Assembly (NCBI RefSeq): GCF_001446935.1
Contig: NZ_LKKK01000001.1
Coordinates: 1,169,364 to 1,233,363 of the forward strand
DNA from: Pseudomonas sp. TTU2014-080ASC
GTDB lineage: Bacteria; Pseudomonadota; Gammaproteobacteria; Pseudomonadales; Pseudomonadaceae
Direction: 5' to 3'
DNA: 64,000 bases
Position 1 is the stretch's first letter. Every line of letters begins with the position of its first letter. Position numbers and translations under genes: made by a program. The notes below the pieces were generated by a model. It did not search any database, was not told the origin of the DNA, and saw only the letters and a list, made by a program, of their open reading frames with translations. Shown here in pieces: positions 46,860 through 55,464 of the stretch.

Positions 46860-48152
46860 ATGCTGGAAAAACTCTTTCAACTCAAGGCCCATAACACCAC
46901 CGTTCGTACCGAGCTGCTGGCAGGCCTGACTACCTTCCTGACCATGGCCTACATCCTCTTCGTTAACCCGAGCATCCTCGGCGAAACAGGTATGGATAAA
47001 GGCGCTATCTTCGTCGCCACCTGCCTGGCCGCCGCTTTTGGTTCGGCTGTTATGGGGCTGGTTGCGAACTACCCGATTGCCTTGGCACCGGGCATGGGCC
47101 TGAATGCCTTTTTCACCTACACCGTGGTGAAAGGCATGGGTTACACGTGGGAAGTGGCGCTGGGCGCGGTGTTCTTGTCTGCGTGCCTGTTCCTGCTGCT
47201 GTCGGTGTTTAAGATCCGTGAATGGATCATCAACAGCATTCCGCTGGAGCTGCGCTCGGCGATTGCTGCCGGTATCGGTCTGTTCCTCGCGCTGATAGCT
47301 CTGCAGAACTCCGGCGTTGTAGTGGATAACCCCGCCACACTGGTCAGCTTGGGCAATTTGGCCAAGCCTGAAGCACTGCTGGCGATCTTTGGTTTCTTCC
47401 TGATTGTCGGCCTTGAAGCCCGCCGCATCACCGGCGCAGTGCTGATCAGCATTCTGCTGATCACAGGTATCAGCATTGCTCTGGGTATTTCCCAGTTCGG
47501 CGGTGTGATGTCGATGCCGCCGTCACTGGCACCAACCTTCCTCAAGCTGGACATCATGGGCGCACTGGATGTCGGCTTGGTCAGCGTGGTCTTCGCCTTC
47601 CTGTTCGTTGACCTGTTCGACAACTCCGGCACTCTGATCGCTGTGGCGAAGAAAGCCGGGCTGATGCGCAAAGACGGCCACATGCCCAAAATGGGCCGCG
47701 CCCTGATCGCCGACAGCACTGCTGCCATGGGCGGCTCGCTGCTGGGTACCTCGACTACCACCAGCTACATTGAATCTGCTGCTGGTGTTTCTGCTGGTGG
47801 CCGCACCGGTCTGACTGCTTGCGTGGTTGCTGTGCTGTTCTTGCTGGCTCTGTTCTTTGCCCCGCTGGCAGGCAGCGTACCGGCCTTCGCCACTGCACCT
47901 GCACTGATGTTCGTTGCCGTGCTGATGATGGCTGGCCTGGCTGAAATCGACTGGAGTGACATCACTGTCGCAGCCCCGGTGCTGATCACCGCTCTGGCCA
48001 TGCCGCTGACCTTCTCCATTGCCACCGGTATTGCTTTCGGCTTTATTGCTTGGGTTGCTGGCAAGGTTTTGGCGGGCCGCTGGCGCGAGCTGAACCCGAT
48101 GCTGGTGATTCTGGCCGTGTTCTGCGTCGTCAAGCTGGGTCTGTTCTCCTGA
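46860..48152 (+). CDS. NCS2 family purine permease (AzgA/GhxP-like)
   Basis: A 430-residue, about 12-14-helix importer for adenine, guanine or hypoxanthine. Family marks are TELLAGLTTFLTMAYILFVNP, NYPIALAPGMGLNAFFTYTVV, FLFVDLFDNSGTLIAVAKK and GTSTTTSYIESAAGVSAGGRTG, the last being the substrate-binding stretch of the azgA/ghxP group. The order permease-trmA is also found in P. aeruginosa (PA4719-PA4720 by memory). Exact substrate is not decided. Confidence 0.94.
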   Translation: MLEKLFQLKAHNTTVRTELLAGLTTFLTMAYILFVNPSILGETGMDKGAIFVATCLAAAFGSAVMGLVANYPIALAPGMGLNAFFTYTVVKGMGYTWEVALGAVFLSACLFLLLSVFKIREWIINSIPLELRSAIAAGIGLFLALIALQNSGVVVDNPATLVSLGNLAKPEALLAIFGFFLIVGLEARRITGAVLISILLITGISIALGISQFGGVMSMPPSLAPTFLKLDIMGALDVGLVSVVFAFLFVDLFDNSGTLIAVAKKAGLMRKDGHMPKMGRALIADSTAAMGGSLLGTSTTTSYIESAAGVSAGGRTGLTACVVAVLFLLALFFAPLAGSVPAFATAPALMFVAVLMMAGLAEIDWSDITVAAPVLITALAMPLTFSIATGIAFGFIAWVAGKVLAGRWRELNPMLVILAVFCVVKLGLFS

Positions 48153-48221
48153 TATGATGCGCGCGCCTGCAACAAGGCCTTCTTGTGACAGGCGCATTTT
48201 CCGCAGATTGACGAGTATCCC

Positions 48222-49310
48222 ATGAGCAGTTCCCAGTTCGATCCCAGCACCTACAGCACTCAACTCGATGAAAAGAAGCAGCGTCTGATCGAACTGCTGG
48301 CGCCTTTTGATGCGCCTGCCCCACAGGTATTCGAGTCGCCGCAGGAGCACTACCGCCTGCGCGCCGAATTCCGCCTATGGCGCGAAGGTGAAGACCGTCA
48401 CTACGCAATGTTTGCTGCTGGCGACAAACATCAGCCGATTTTTATTGAAGAGTTCCCGATTGCCAGCGTCCTTATCAACGATCTGATGCCGCGCCTGAAA
48501 GCCGCCTGGCAATCAAACAAGGTGCTGGGCTTCAAACTGTTTCAGGTTGAATTTCTCACCACGCTGAGCGGCGATGCGCTGATTACCCTGTGCTATCACC
48601 GTCCGCTGGACGACGCCTGGCAGGCTGAAGCGGAAAAGCTCGCAGCAGAGCTGAAGGTGAATATCGTTGGCCGCTCCAAAGGCAAGCGCATCGTGATTGG
48701 CCGCGACTACGTGCAGGAACAACTGCAAGTCGCAGGTCGCACATTCAGCTACCGCCAGCCAGAAGGTGCATTCACCCAGCCCAACGGCGAAGTGAACCAG
48801 AAGATGCTGAGCTGGGCCTACGACGCAATGGGCGAGCGCGAAGATGACCTACTGGAGCTGTATTGCGGCAACGGCAACTTTACCCTGCCGCTGTCTACCC
48901 GCGTGCGCAAAGTACTGGCCACTGAGATCAGTAAGTCCTCGGTAAATGCCGCGCTGGCGAATCTGGACGATAACGGCATCGACAATATCACCTTGGTGCG
49001 TCTGTCCGCTGAAGAGCTGACCGAAGCGCTGAATGAAGTGCGCCCGTTCCGCCGCCTGGCTGATGTAGACCTGAAAAGCTACGACTTCGGCACCGTGTTC
49101 GTCGACCCGCCCCGCGCCGGAATGGACCCGGACACCTGCGAACTGACCCGCCGCTTCGATCGTATCCTGTACATCTCATGCAACCCTGAAACCCTGGCGG
49201 CTAACATCGCCCAACTGCATGACACACACAAGATCACGCGCTGCGCCCTGTTCGACCAATTCCCTTACACCCATCATATGGAGTCAGGGGTTCTGCTGGA
49301 GCGCCGCTAA
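48222..49310 (+). CDS. trmA: tRNA (uracil-54-C5)-methyltransferase
   Basis: TrmA makes ribothymidine at position 54 in the T-loop of tRNAs. The 362 residues are full length, with [15 protein letters not shown] (SAM), [13 protein letters not shown] and the nucleophile Cys320 in ISCNPETL, and the C-terminal [11 protein letters not shown]. It lacks the iron-sulfur TRAM domain of RlmC/RlmD, as expected for TrmA. A stem overlapping the stop codon (49300-49320) may end the transcript. Confidence 0.97.
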   Translation: MSSSQFDPSTYSTQLDEKKQRLIELLAPFDAPAPQVFESPQEHYRLRAEFRLWREGEDRHYAMFAAGDKHQPIFIEEFPIASVLINDLMPRLKAAWQSNKVLGFKLFQVEFLTTLSGDALITLCYHRPLDDAWQAEAEKLAAELKVNIVGRSKGKRIVIGRDYVQEQLQVAGRTFSYRQPEGAFTQPNGEVNQKMLSWAYDAMGEREDDLLELYCGNGNFTLPLSTRVRKVLATEISKSSVNAALANLDDNGIDNITLVRLSAEELTEALNEVRPFRRLADVDLKSYDFGTVFVDPPRAGMDPDTCELTRRFDRILYISCNPETLAANIAQLHDTHKITRCALFDQFPYTHHMESGVLLERR

Positions 49311-49320
49311 GTGCGGCGCT
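49300..49320. terminator. Hairpin overlapping the trmA stop codon
   Basis: AGCGCCGC-TAAGT-GCGGCGCT, with the trmA stop in the loop, lies 9 bp from the convergent DUF4345-like gene. The T-tract is poor, so this is a weak terminator at best. Confidence 0.5.
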
Positions 49321-49329
49321 TAATACGCC

Positions 49330-49719
49330 TTACTGACTGCGGATAAGTCCCCGCAACGCCAGATAGCTGAACACAGCCCCGGTGATCTCCAATACCAGCG
49401 CATAGAGATTGAAAGTCTGCTGTGCGCCGCCATCCAGCCACAGCCCGCCGATGCGTGCCAAGGCCAGTGAGCTGTCGATCAACACCAGCAGAATCAGGGC
49501 TGCACGCATCAATTGCGCTGAAGTCAGCGACAGACCGATAAAAGCCGCCAGACCAATTTGCATGCCGCCATAAAAGGCGCGTACATCCGTGGCGGCCGCC
49601 GTCGACATCAGCAGCATTCCACTGTAATTGACCATCTCGTGGGGTCGCACAAAGTAAGCTAAGCCCAATCCCAGCAGCACCAGCAGTTGAATGATCAGCA
49701 CCAAACGGGCGAATAGCAT
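49330..49719 (-). CDS. DUF4345-like small membrane protein
   Basis: A 129-residue protein with four hydrophobic helices (LVLIIQLLVLLGLGLAYFV; AFYGGMQIGLAAFIGL; ALILLVLIDSSLALARI; FNLYALVLEITGAVFSYLAL). The FYGGMQIGLA motif is typical of DUF4345. I use the ATG at 49719 because AGGA lies 8 nt upstream; the ATG at 49728 overlaps that site. Function is unknown. Confidence 0.8.
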   Translation of the reverse strand: MLFARLVLIIQLLVLLGLGLAYFVRPHEMVNYSGMLLMSTAAATDVRAFYGGMQIGLAAFIGLSLTSAQLMRAALILLVLIDSSLALARIGGLWLDGGAQQTFNLYALVLEITGAVFSYLALRGLIRSQ

Positions 49720-49843
49720 GCTCAGCATCCTGTCAGAGTAATTGTCGGTATCAGGTCATTATTCCACGATGACACGACTCGATCGCCTCCCGAAAGCACT
49801 GTCGCGCCAATTTGTAGTCAGAGAAGCAATAACCCGCCTTCGC

Positions 49844-49849
49844 TATAAT
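49844..49849 (+). promoter_or_regulatory. -10 element of the DUF411 gene
   Basis: A perfect TATAAT lies 27 bp before the ATG, with CAGGAG following; no clear -35 is seen. Confidence 0.5.
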
Positions 49850-49875
49850 CGTGTGATCACATTCAGGAGCGTCTC

Positions 49876-50310
49876 ATGCGCCAGCTCATCCTTCTTGCCA
49901 GCCTATTCAGCAGCCTGAGTTTTGCCGCCGAACCGTTGACCATCGACGTTCACCGCGACGCCAACTGTGGCTGCTGTAAAGCCTGGATCAGCCATCTGCA
50001 GGACAACGGCTTCACCGTGAATGACCATGTGGAGCCTGACATGACTGCGGTAAAAATCCGCCTCGGTGTCCCGCCGCGCCTGGCGTCCTGCCATACAGGC
50101 GTGATTGACGGACAATTCGTTGAAGGACATGTACCGGCAGCCGATATCCTCAAAATGCGCAAACAACCTGATCTGCTCGGCGCAGCGGTGCCCGGCATGC
50201 CAACAGGTTCGCCGGGTATGGAGTATGGCAATGTACGCGATGCATATCAGGTCATCGGCCTGAACAAAGACGGCAAGGAAACGCTGATCAGCGAATATCC
50301 GGGTAACTGA
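49876..50310 (+). CDS. DUF411 family periplasmic metal-binding protein
   Basis: A 144-residue secreted protein: signal peptide MRQLILLASLFSSLSFAAE, then a thioredoxin-like start with the CGCC motif (Cys31, Cys33, Cys34; HRDANCGCCKAWISHL) and LASCHTGVIDGQFVEGHVPA, PGMPTGSPGME. DUF411 proteins are often found with copper-resistance genes and are proposed to bind copper. No copper operon is adjacent here. CAGGAG precedes the ATG. Confidence 0.92.
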   Translation: MRQLILLASLFSSLSFAAEPLTIDVHRDANCGCCKAWISHLQDNGFTVNDHVEPDMTAVKIRLGVPPRLASCHTGVIDGQFVEGHVPAADILKMRKQPDLLGAAVPGMPTGSPGMEYGNVRDAYQVIGLNKDGKETLISEYPGN

Positions 50311-50383
50311 TCTCTGACAGCCGGAGTGGCGTACTTCGGTTTCACGGACAACACTCAACAAGCTCTACAAACAGGACGACGCT

Positions 50384-51259
50384 ATGCGCTGGGAACGTGG
50401 AAGACGCAGTGACAACGTGATTGATGAACGCGGCCGCAGCGGTGGCCGGCGCATGGGCGGCGGTAAACTGACGCTCGGTGGTGTCGCCCTCATCGTCGTA
50501 TTTGGCCTTATCAGCGGTCAGGACCCACTGCAGATCCTCGGCCAGATTGCCGGCCAGGCCATGCAAGGCGGCGGCCCGACCAGCGTGCAGGACAGCGCGC
50601 CACCTGCAGCCAATGACGAGCAGTCGCAGTTCGTCCGCGCTGTGCTGGGCGACACAGAAGACACGTGGCGGGAAATCTTTCAGCAAGCCAACCAGCAATA
50701 CCGCGATCCGAAGCTGATCCTGTTCCGCGACGGGGTGAACTCTGCCTGTGGCTTTGCCGACTCGGCAGTCGGGCCTTTCTACTGCCCCGGCGATCAGCGC
50801 GTCTATATCGACCTGAGTTTCTTCCGAGAACTGGAGCAGCGCTTCGGTGCTGCCGGTGATTTTGCTCAGGCCTATGTGATTGCCCACGAAGTCGGCCATC
50901 ACGTGCAGACCCTGCTCGGCGTATCGGCCAAGGTTAACGCCGCCCGCCAGCGCGGCCAGAAGCTTGAAGGTGCCAACGGCCTGCTTGTACGCCAGGAACT
51001 GCAGGCTGACTGTCTCGCCGGGGTCTGGGCGCACCACGGGCAGCGTCGACATGACTGGCTGGAGGCCGGTGATTTAGAAGAGGCGCTGAACGCAGCCAAC
51101 GCAATTGGTGATGACCGTCTGCAAAAGCAGGCTCGCGGTCAGGTAGTCCCGGATTCCTTCACCCACGGCACTTCAGAACAGCGCGTGCGCTGGTTCAAAA
51201 CGGGCTTCGAGTCGGGTAACCCGAATCAGTGCGACACCTTTAAGGCTACCCGCCTGTAA
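50384..51259 (+). CDS. ypfJ: YpfJ-type neutral zinc metallopeptidase
   Basis: A 291-residue membrane-anchored peptidase family protein (PF04228). A basic cytoplasmic N-terminus (MRWERGRRSDNVIDERG) precedes one helix (LTLGGVALIVVFGLISG), then the extracytoplasmic domain with AHEVGHHVQ (HExxH, His168 and His172) and ELQADCLAGVWAHHG supplying the third ligand. Its substrates are unknown. The strong bidirectional terminator after it is shared with the convergent RIO kinase gene. Confidence 0.93.
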   Translation: MRWERGRRSDNVIDERGRSGGRRMGGGKLTLGGVALIVVFGLISGQDPLQILGQIAGQAMQGGGPTSVQDSAPPAANDEQSQFVRAVLGDTEDTWREIFQQANQQYRDPKLILFRDGVNSACGFADSAVGPFYCPGDQRVYIDLSFFRELEQRFGAAGDFAQAYVIAHEVGHHVQTLLGVSAKVNAARQRGQKLEGANGLLVRQELQADCLAGVWAHHGQRRHDWLEAGDLEEALNAANAIGDDRLQKQARGQVVPDSFTHGTSEQRVRWFKTGFESGNPNQCDTFKATRL

Positions 51260-51270
51260 GAACAACGCAG

Positions 51271-51306
51271 AAACAACAAGGCAGCCTGATGGCTGCCTTG
51301 TTGTTT
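51271..51306. terminator. Bidirectional terminator between ypfJ and the RIO kinase gene
   Basis: A 16-bp stem (51271-51286 with 51291-51306, loop TGAT) with A/C-rich and T-rich ends. Confidence 0.85.
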
Positions 51307-51311
51307 GCGGG

Positions 51312-52196
51312 CTACTTGGCCCAGGGAGGCGTCGGCTCAGCGGTACTGTCGTCATCCGGTTTCAGCATCGCCTGGCGGCGAGCTTCCTCGGCCAGCGCTG
51401 CTTTGATCTCACGCATTACCGAGTCAATATCAGCCTTGTGTTCGGAGCTCGCAAACTCCCCAGTCAACTGTGAGTCAGGCCGCAGCTCACCAGCCTGATA
51501 CAGCGCCCACATTTCCTTAGCGTATTGGGTGTATTTCAGCTCCGGAGCAAACTGACCGAAATAGTCGGCCATGTTGCCGACATCGCGCTCCAGCATTTTG
51601 AAGGCATGGTTGTTACCTGCTGCATCAACTGCCTGGGGCAGGTCGATGATGACCGGGCCATCCGGAGCCATCAGCACGTTGAACTCGGATAAGTCACCAT
51701 GCACAAGCCCTGCGCAGAGCATTTTCACCACTTCCTGGATCATCATGGCGTGGAATTCGCGGGCATCTTCCGGCAACAGGTCGACATCGTTCAGGCGCGG
51801 TGCAGCATCGCCCTCACCATCATCAACCATCTCCATCAACAGCACGCCATCCAGAAAGTCGTATGGTTTGGGCACGCGTACACCGGCATCTGCCAAGCGA
51901 TATAGCGCCGAAACTTCCGCGCTTTGCCAGGCGTCTTCCTGTTCCTTACGCCCGTATTTTGAACCTTTGGCCATAGCGCGGGCGTCACGGCTGTTTCGAA
52001 CCTTACGGCCCTCCTGATATTCGGAGGCCTGACGAAAACTACGCTTGTTTGCCTCCTTGTAAACTTTGGCGCAGCGCAGCTCATCGCCACAACGCACCAC
52101 ATACACCGCTGCTTCCTTGCCACTCATCAGCGGGCGTACCACTTCATCGACCAGCCCTGCTTCGACCAGGGGCTCAATACGTTTTGGCGTCTTCAT
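51312..52196 (-). CDS. RIO-type serine protein kinase
   Basis: A 294-residue atypical kinase of the RIO1 group. Visible motifs are the nucleotide lysine region RCAKVYKEANKRSFRQ, the catalytic loop GLVHGDLSEFNVLM and the metal-binding IIDLPQAVD. In eukaryotes and archaea RIO kinases act in ribosome maturation; the bacterial role is not established. A longer Pro/Ala-rich C-terminus (TAEPTPPWAK) ends the protein. Confidence 0.92.
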   Translation of the reverse strand: MKTPKRIEPLVEAGLVDEVVRPLMSGKEAAVYVVRCGDELRCAKVYKEANKRSFRQASEYQEGRKVRNSRDARAMAKGSKYGRKEQEDAWQSAEVSALYRLADAGVRVPKPYDFLDGVLLMEMVDDGEGDAAPRLNDVDLLPEDAREFHAMMIQEVVKMLCAGLVHGDLSEFNVLMAPDGPVIIDLPQAVDAAGNNHAFKMLERDVGNMADYFGQFAPELKYTQYAKEMWALYQAGELRPDSQLTGEFASSEHKADIDSVMREIKAALAEEARRQAMLKPDDDSTAEPTPPWAK

Positions 52197-52290
52197 TGCG
52201 GTTAATCAGGGTTCCTTTTGAGCCAAGTGGAATAGCGCTTGTTATACGGCAATCTGAGACCATCGCACAGCCTGTCACCGGCAGAATGAG

Positions 52291-53184
52291 TCAGTGCGGC
52301 AGTAAATGCTTGCGCAATGCCTCAATCGCATAGCGAACCTTAGCGGGCTGCGCCTCTCTACGCGGTGTAACTAAATAAATACCGTGGGCCGGAAAATGCC
52401 ATTGCTCCAGTATGTGACGCAGGCTACCGCGCTCCAGTTCGCTGCGAATTTCCTCTTCGGGTTGTATGGATATGCCCATCCCGGCCAGGGTGAAGTTACG
52501 CACGGCCAGAATGTTGTTGCAGCTCACGCGGCTCTCCAAACGGAGTTTAACCACCTGCTCATCCGGCCCGACCATTTGCAAGTGACTGGCATTGGCACCA
52601 TCTGCGTTCAGACCGATCCAGTCACAAGCAAGCAAATCCCCCGGGGTAGTAAGCGACGGCCTGCGCAGCAGGTAGGCTGGCGCGGCACACAGCACCATAC
52701 GTGAATCACCGATATACCGGGCAACCAGGCTGGAATCGTCCATTTGCCCAATGCGGATGGCCAGATCAACCCGCTGCTCAATCAGGTCGATCTGTTCATC
52801 ATGAAACATCAGCCGCAGGGTCAGCCCCGGATGGGCCTGCAATAAAGGCACCAGGGCGTTACTGATGCGTGTACCGGAAAATCCGACCGGAGCGGCGATA
52901 CGCAGCTCCCCCACCGGCGCATCGCGCAACTCGGCCAGGCGCTGCTGAGCCTCTTCAGCCAAAGCCAAGACCTGAGAACAACTCTGATAAAAAGTGGCTC
53001 CAGCCTCAGTCAGCGTCAGCTTACGGGTGGTGCGATGCAGCAAGTTAACCTGGGTGCTCTGCTCAAGCTTACGAATCTGCTGGCTGACCGCAGAAGCGGT
53101 CATGCCTAATGCTTCAGCAGCCGCCACCATCGAGCCTTTATCCACCACAGTAGCGAACACAGCCATACGCTTTAGCTGCTCCAT
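52291..53184 (-). CDS. LysR-family transcriptional regulator
   Basis: A 297-residue LTTR of the DsdC/CrgA-like group: winged HTH at residues 1-60 (MEQLKRMAVFATVVDKGSMVAAAEALGMTASAVSQQIRKLE), then a substrate-binding domain starting with GELRIAAPVGFSGTRI. It is divergent from the oxidoreductase gene at 53282 and a TTAAG-N5-CTTAA palindrome lies just upstream, so it probably regulates itself and that operon. The inducer is unknown. Confidence 0.93.
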   Translation of the reverse strand: MEQLKRMAVFATVVDKGSMVAAAEALGMTASAVSQQIRKLEQSTQVNLLHRTTRKLTLTEAGATFYQSCSQVLALAEEAQQRLAELRDAPVGELRIAAPVGFSGTRISNALVPLLQAHPGLTLRLMFHDEQIDLIEQRVDLAIRIGQMDDSSLVARYIGDSRMVLCAAPAYLLRRPSLTTPGDLLACDWIGLNADGANASHLQMVGPDEQVVKLRLESRVSCNNILAVRNFTLAGMGISIQPEEEIRSELERGSLRHILEQWHFPAHGIYLVTPRREAQPAKVRYAIEALRKHLLPH

Positions 53185-53186
53185 TA

Positions 53187-53201
53187 TTAAGCTCCACTTA
53201 A
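53187..53201. promoter_or_regulatory. Candidate LysR-type operator
   Basis: The perfect inverted repeat TTAAG-N5-CTTAA has T-N11-A geometry and begins 3 bp upstream of the lysR start, in the 97-bp divergent region. Confidence 0.5.
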
Positions 53202-53281
53202 TAGTTAAAGCACTTTTAGCCTATTTTTCTCCCCTTTATCCAGCTGCGATCATCTCTCCCGTCATTTCAAGGAGATACACC

Positions 53282-53923
53282 ATGAAGATCGCACTGATCG
53301 GCGCCACCGGATTTGTTGGCGCGGCTGTTTTGCAAGAAGCTCTTAACCGTGGCCATCAGGTCACCGGACTGGTTCGCAACACCGAGAAACTGCCGGAGCA
53401 TCCGGCTCTGACCGCACAGGCAAGCGATGTATTCGACACAGCCAAACTGGCCCAACAGCTGAACGGGCACGACGCCGTCGTACACGCCTTCAATCCTGGC
53501 TGGGGCCGGGAGGATATCCGCGAAAAATTCATTGATGGCACTCGCTCCATCATCGACGCAACTAAACAAGCGCAACTGCAGCGCCTGCTAATCGTCGGCG
53601 GGGCCGGTAGCCTGTATGTAGCACCTGGCATTCAACTGCTGGATACACCTGATTTCCCCGCGCAATACCGTGAAGGCGCAGAAGGTGCCCGTCAGGCACT
53701 GAATATCATTCAGGCAGAAACCAGCTTGGCTTGGAGTTTTATCTCCCCACCAGCGCTGCTAACACCTGGTGAGCGCACCGGCAAATTCCGTCTGGGCGAA
53801 AATGAGCTACTGATGAACGGCGACCAACCGGCGTCGATCACCGTAGCCGACCTTGCAGTGGCTATTGTTGATGAGCTGGAACGCCCGCATCATCTGCGTA
53901 GACGCTTCACTGCCGGTTACTGA
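53282..53923 (+). CDS. NAD(P)-binding atypical SDR oxidoreductase
   Basis: A 213-residue NmrA/BVR-B-like Rossmann protein: KIALIGATGFVGAAVLQEAL (GxxGxxG), HDAVVHAF, LLIVGGAGSLYV, WSFISPPALLTPGERTGKF, and the C-terminal SITVADLAVAIVDELE. AAGGAGA lies about 8 nt before the ATG; the frame open upstream of it is not coding by family N-terminus. It is followed by DUF2218 after 14 bp. The substrate is unknown; LysR-SDR pairs of this type often respond to electrophiles or quinones, but that is inference. Confidence 0.92.
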   Translation: MKIALIGATGFVGAAVLQEALNRGHQVTGLVRNTEKLPEHPALTAQASDVFDTAKLAQQLNGHDAVVHAFNPGWGREDIREKFIDGTRSIIDATKQAQLQRLLIVGGAGSLYVAPGIQLLDTPDFPAQYREGAEGARQALNIIQAETSLAWSFISPPALLTPGERTGKFRLGENELLMNGDQPASITVADLAVAIVDELERPHHLRRRFTAGY

Positions 53924-53937
53924 TCGCGGAGGTCAAC

Positions 53938-54219
53938 ATGCCATTTGAATCCAGCGCTTATGTCGAGACAGGCACACCGGCACGTTACATCAGCCGCCTG
54001 TGTAAGCACTTTGCCCATAAAGTGCCCGTCACATTCGATGAGCAACAGGGCCGGATCGAGTTTGAAAAAGGCCTTGGCCTGCTGCAGGCCGACGACAAAG
54101 GTCTGCGCTTAACGGTGCAGGCTGATAACCAAGATGACCTGCCCTATTTGCAGGATGTACTGGGCAGGCATTTCGAGCGGGTTGCCTGGCAGGCTGAGCT
54201 GACCCTCAACTGGCAGTAA
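53938..54219 (+). CDS. DUF2218 family protein
   Basis: A 93-residue small protein: residues ARYISRLCKHFAHKVPV and GRIEFEKGLGLLQA are typical of DUF2218, which occurs with siderophore-interacting and other oxidoreductase genes. It lies in operon with the preceding SDR gene (14-bp gap). Function is unknown. Confidence 0.9.
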   Translation: MPFESSAYVETGTPARYISRLCKHFAHKVPVTFDEQQGRIEFEKGLGLLQADDKGLRLTVQADNQDDLPYLQDVLGRHFERVAWQAELTLNWQ

Positions 54220-54307
54220 GGTGCTCCAGGCGAAGTTTGAAAGTCAGATGTGAATTGGCAAGCGCCCGCTCACCGAAGACAATCCAACTTCGCCAAGGAG
54301 AACCGCC

Positions 54308-55279
54308 ATGCTCACGCCCGAACAATGCTGGAAAGCCATTTGTGCCCGTGATGCTGCGCAAGACGGTCAGTTTGTATTCACCGTCAGCAGCACAGGCATT
54401 TACTGCCGCCCCAGCTGTCCGGCCCGCCGCCCTAAGCGGGAGCATGTGAACTTTTACCCAGACGCCAGTACAGCAGAAGCAGCCGGATATCGTCCTTGTA
54501 AACGCTGCTCGCCCCACGGACAAAGCCCTGCTGAACAGTTAGATGCACTGGTGCAGGCTGCCTGTGAGCTGCTCAGCCAAGAGCCGCTGACACTTGATCA
54601 GTTGGCCAGCCGAATCGGTTTCTCCGCATCCCATCTAAGCCGTGCTTTTAAAGCCCGAACCGGGCTGACGCCCCACGCGTGGGCGAAAGCTAAAGAGCGC
54701 GAACAAACGGAGAACATTGTGATGCCTGCAAACTCTGGACGCAGCCGTAAACAGGCATTGCCTGAGCAAATCCGCTATGCCATTGCCGAATGCGACCTGG
54801 GGCAGATCCTCATGGCCAGCAGTAATAAAGGCATCTGCGCGGTGCTGTTTGCCGACAGCCATCAAGCTCTTGAGCAAGAGCTGCAACAACGCTTTCCCTC
54901 GGCTCACCTTGAGCATGATGACCAAGGCCTGCAAGACTGGCTGGCAACGCTGTTAGAGCAAATATGTGAACCTCAGCGCGCAGCGCATCTACCGCTGGAT
55001 ATTCGCGGCACAGCATTTCAACAGCAGATATGGAACAAGCTGCGGGAAATCCCCAGCGGCCAAACCCGAACCTATGCGCAACTGGCAGCCGAAGTAGGCA
55101 GTCATCCACGCGCCGTAGCCCGCGCCTGCGCCAGTAATCCACTGGGGTTGATCGTACCTTGTCATCGGGTGATTTCCAGCACTGGGGGGCTGGCTGGTTA
55201 TCGCTGGGGGCTCGCACGCAAACAGGCGCTCTTAGCTCAGGAGAAAGCGTCGGTTGCTACCCAAAAGGTAGATTTGTAA
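54308..55279 (+). CDS. ada: Bifunctional Ada: methylated-DNA repair methyltransferase and activator
   Basis: A 323-residue Ada. The N-terminal zinc domain has Cys33, Cys37, Cys64 and Cys67 (GIYCRPSCPAR, YRPCKRCSP); Cys33 matches the phosphotriester methyl acceptor. A shortened AraC-type HTH follows (about 75-135: LTLDQLASRIGFSASHLSRAFKARTG). The C-terminal O6-methylguanine transferase domain holds the acceptor Cys285 in PCHR. AAGGAGA lies 7 nt upstream. Neither alkB nor alkA is adjacent. On methylation of the N-domain the family activates its own gene. Confidence 0.94.
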   Translation: MLTPEQCWKAICARDAAQDGQFVFTVSSTGIYCRPSCPARRPKREHVNFYPDASTAEAAGYRPCKRCSPHGQSPAEQLDALVQAACELLSQEPLTLDQLASRIGFSASHLSRAFKARTGLTPHAWAKAKEREQTENIVMPANSGRSRKQALPEQIRYAIAECDLGQILMASSNKGICAVLFADSHQALEQELQQRFPSAHLEHDDQGLQDWLATLLEQICEPQRAAHLPLDIRGTAFQQQIWNKLREIPSGQTRTYAQLAAEVGSHPRAVARACASNPLGLIVPCHRVISSTGGLAGYRWGLARKQALLAQEKASVATQKVDL

Positions 55280-55383
55280 AGCGTCATCCCCAACGTATCC
55301 GGCAGATCCAACGCTTTCGCAGTATTCGATAAGGCTGCACGCAGCGCATTCGTCCAGAGCACCAAAGCCTAAACTGCGAGCAT

Positions 55384-55414
55384 AAAAAAGGCGGCCCCAA
55401 ATCTGCGGGCCGCC
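55384..55414 (-). terminator. Intrinsic terminator of the thiolase gene
   Basis: On the minus strand GGCGGCCC/GGGCCGCC (55390-55397 with 55407-55414) is followed by T6 (55389-55384). Confidence 0.85.
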
Positions 55415-55464
55415 TGAAATCATGGTGTCGCTGACCGTGTAAAAACACGGGAGCCTCTATTGGA

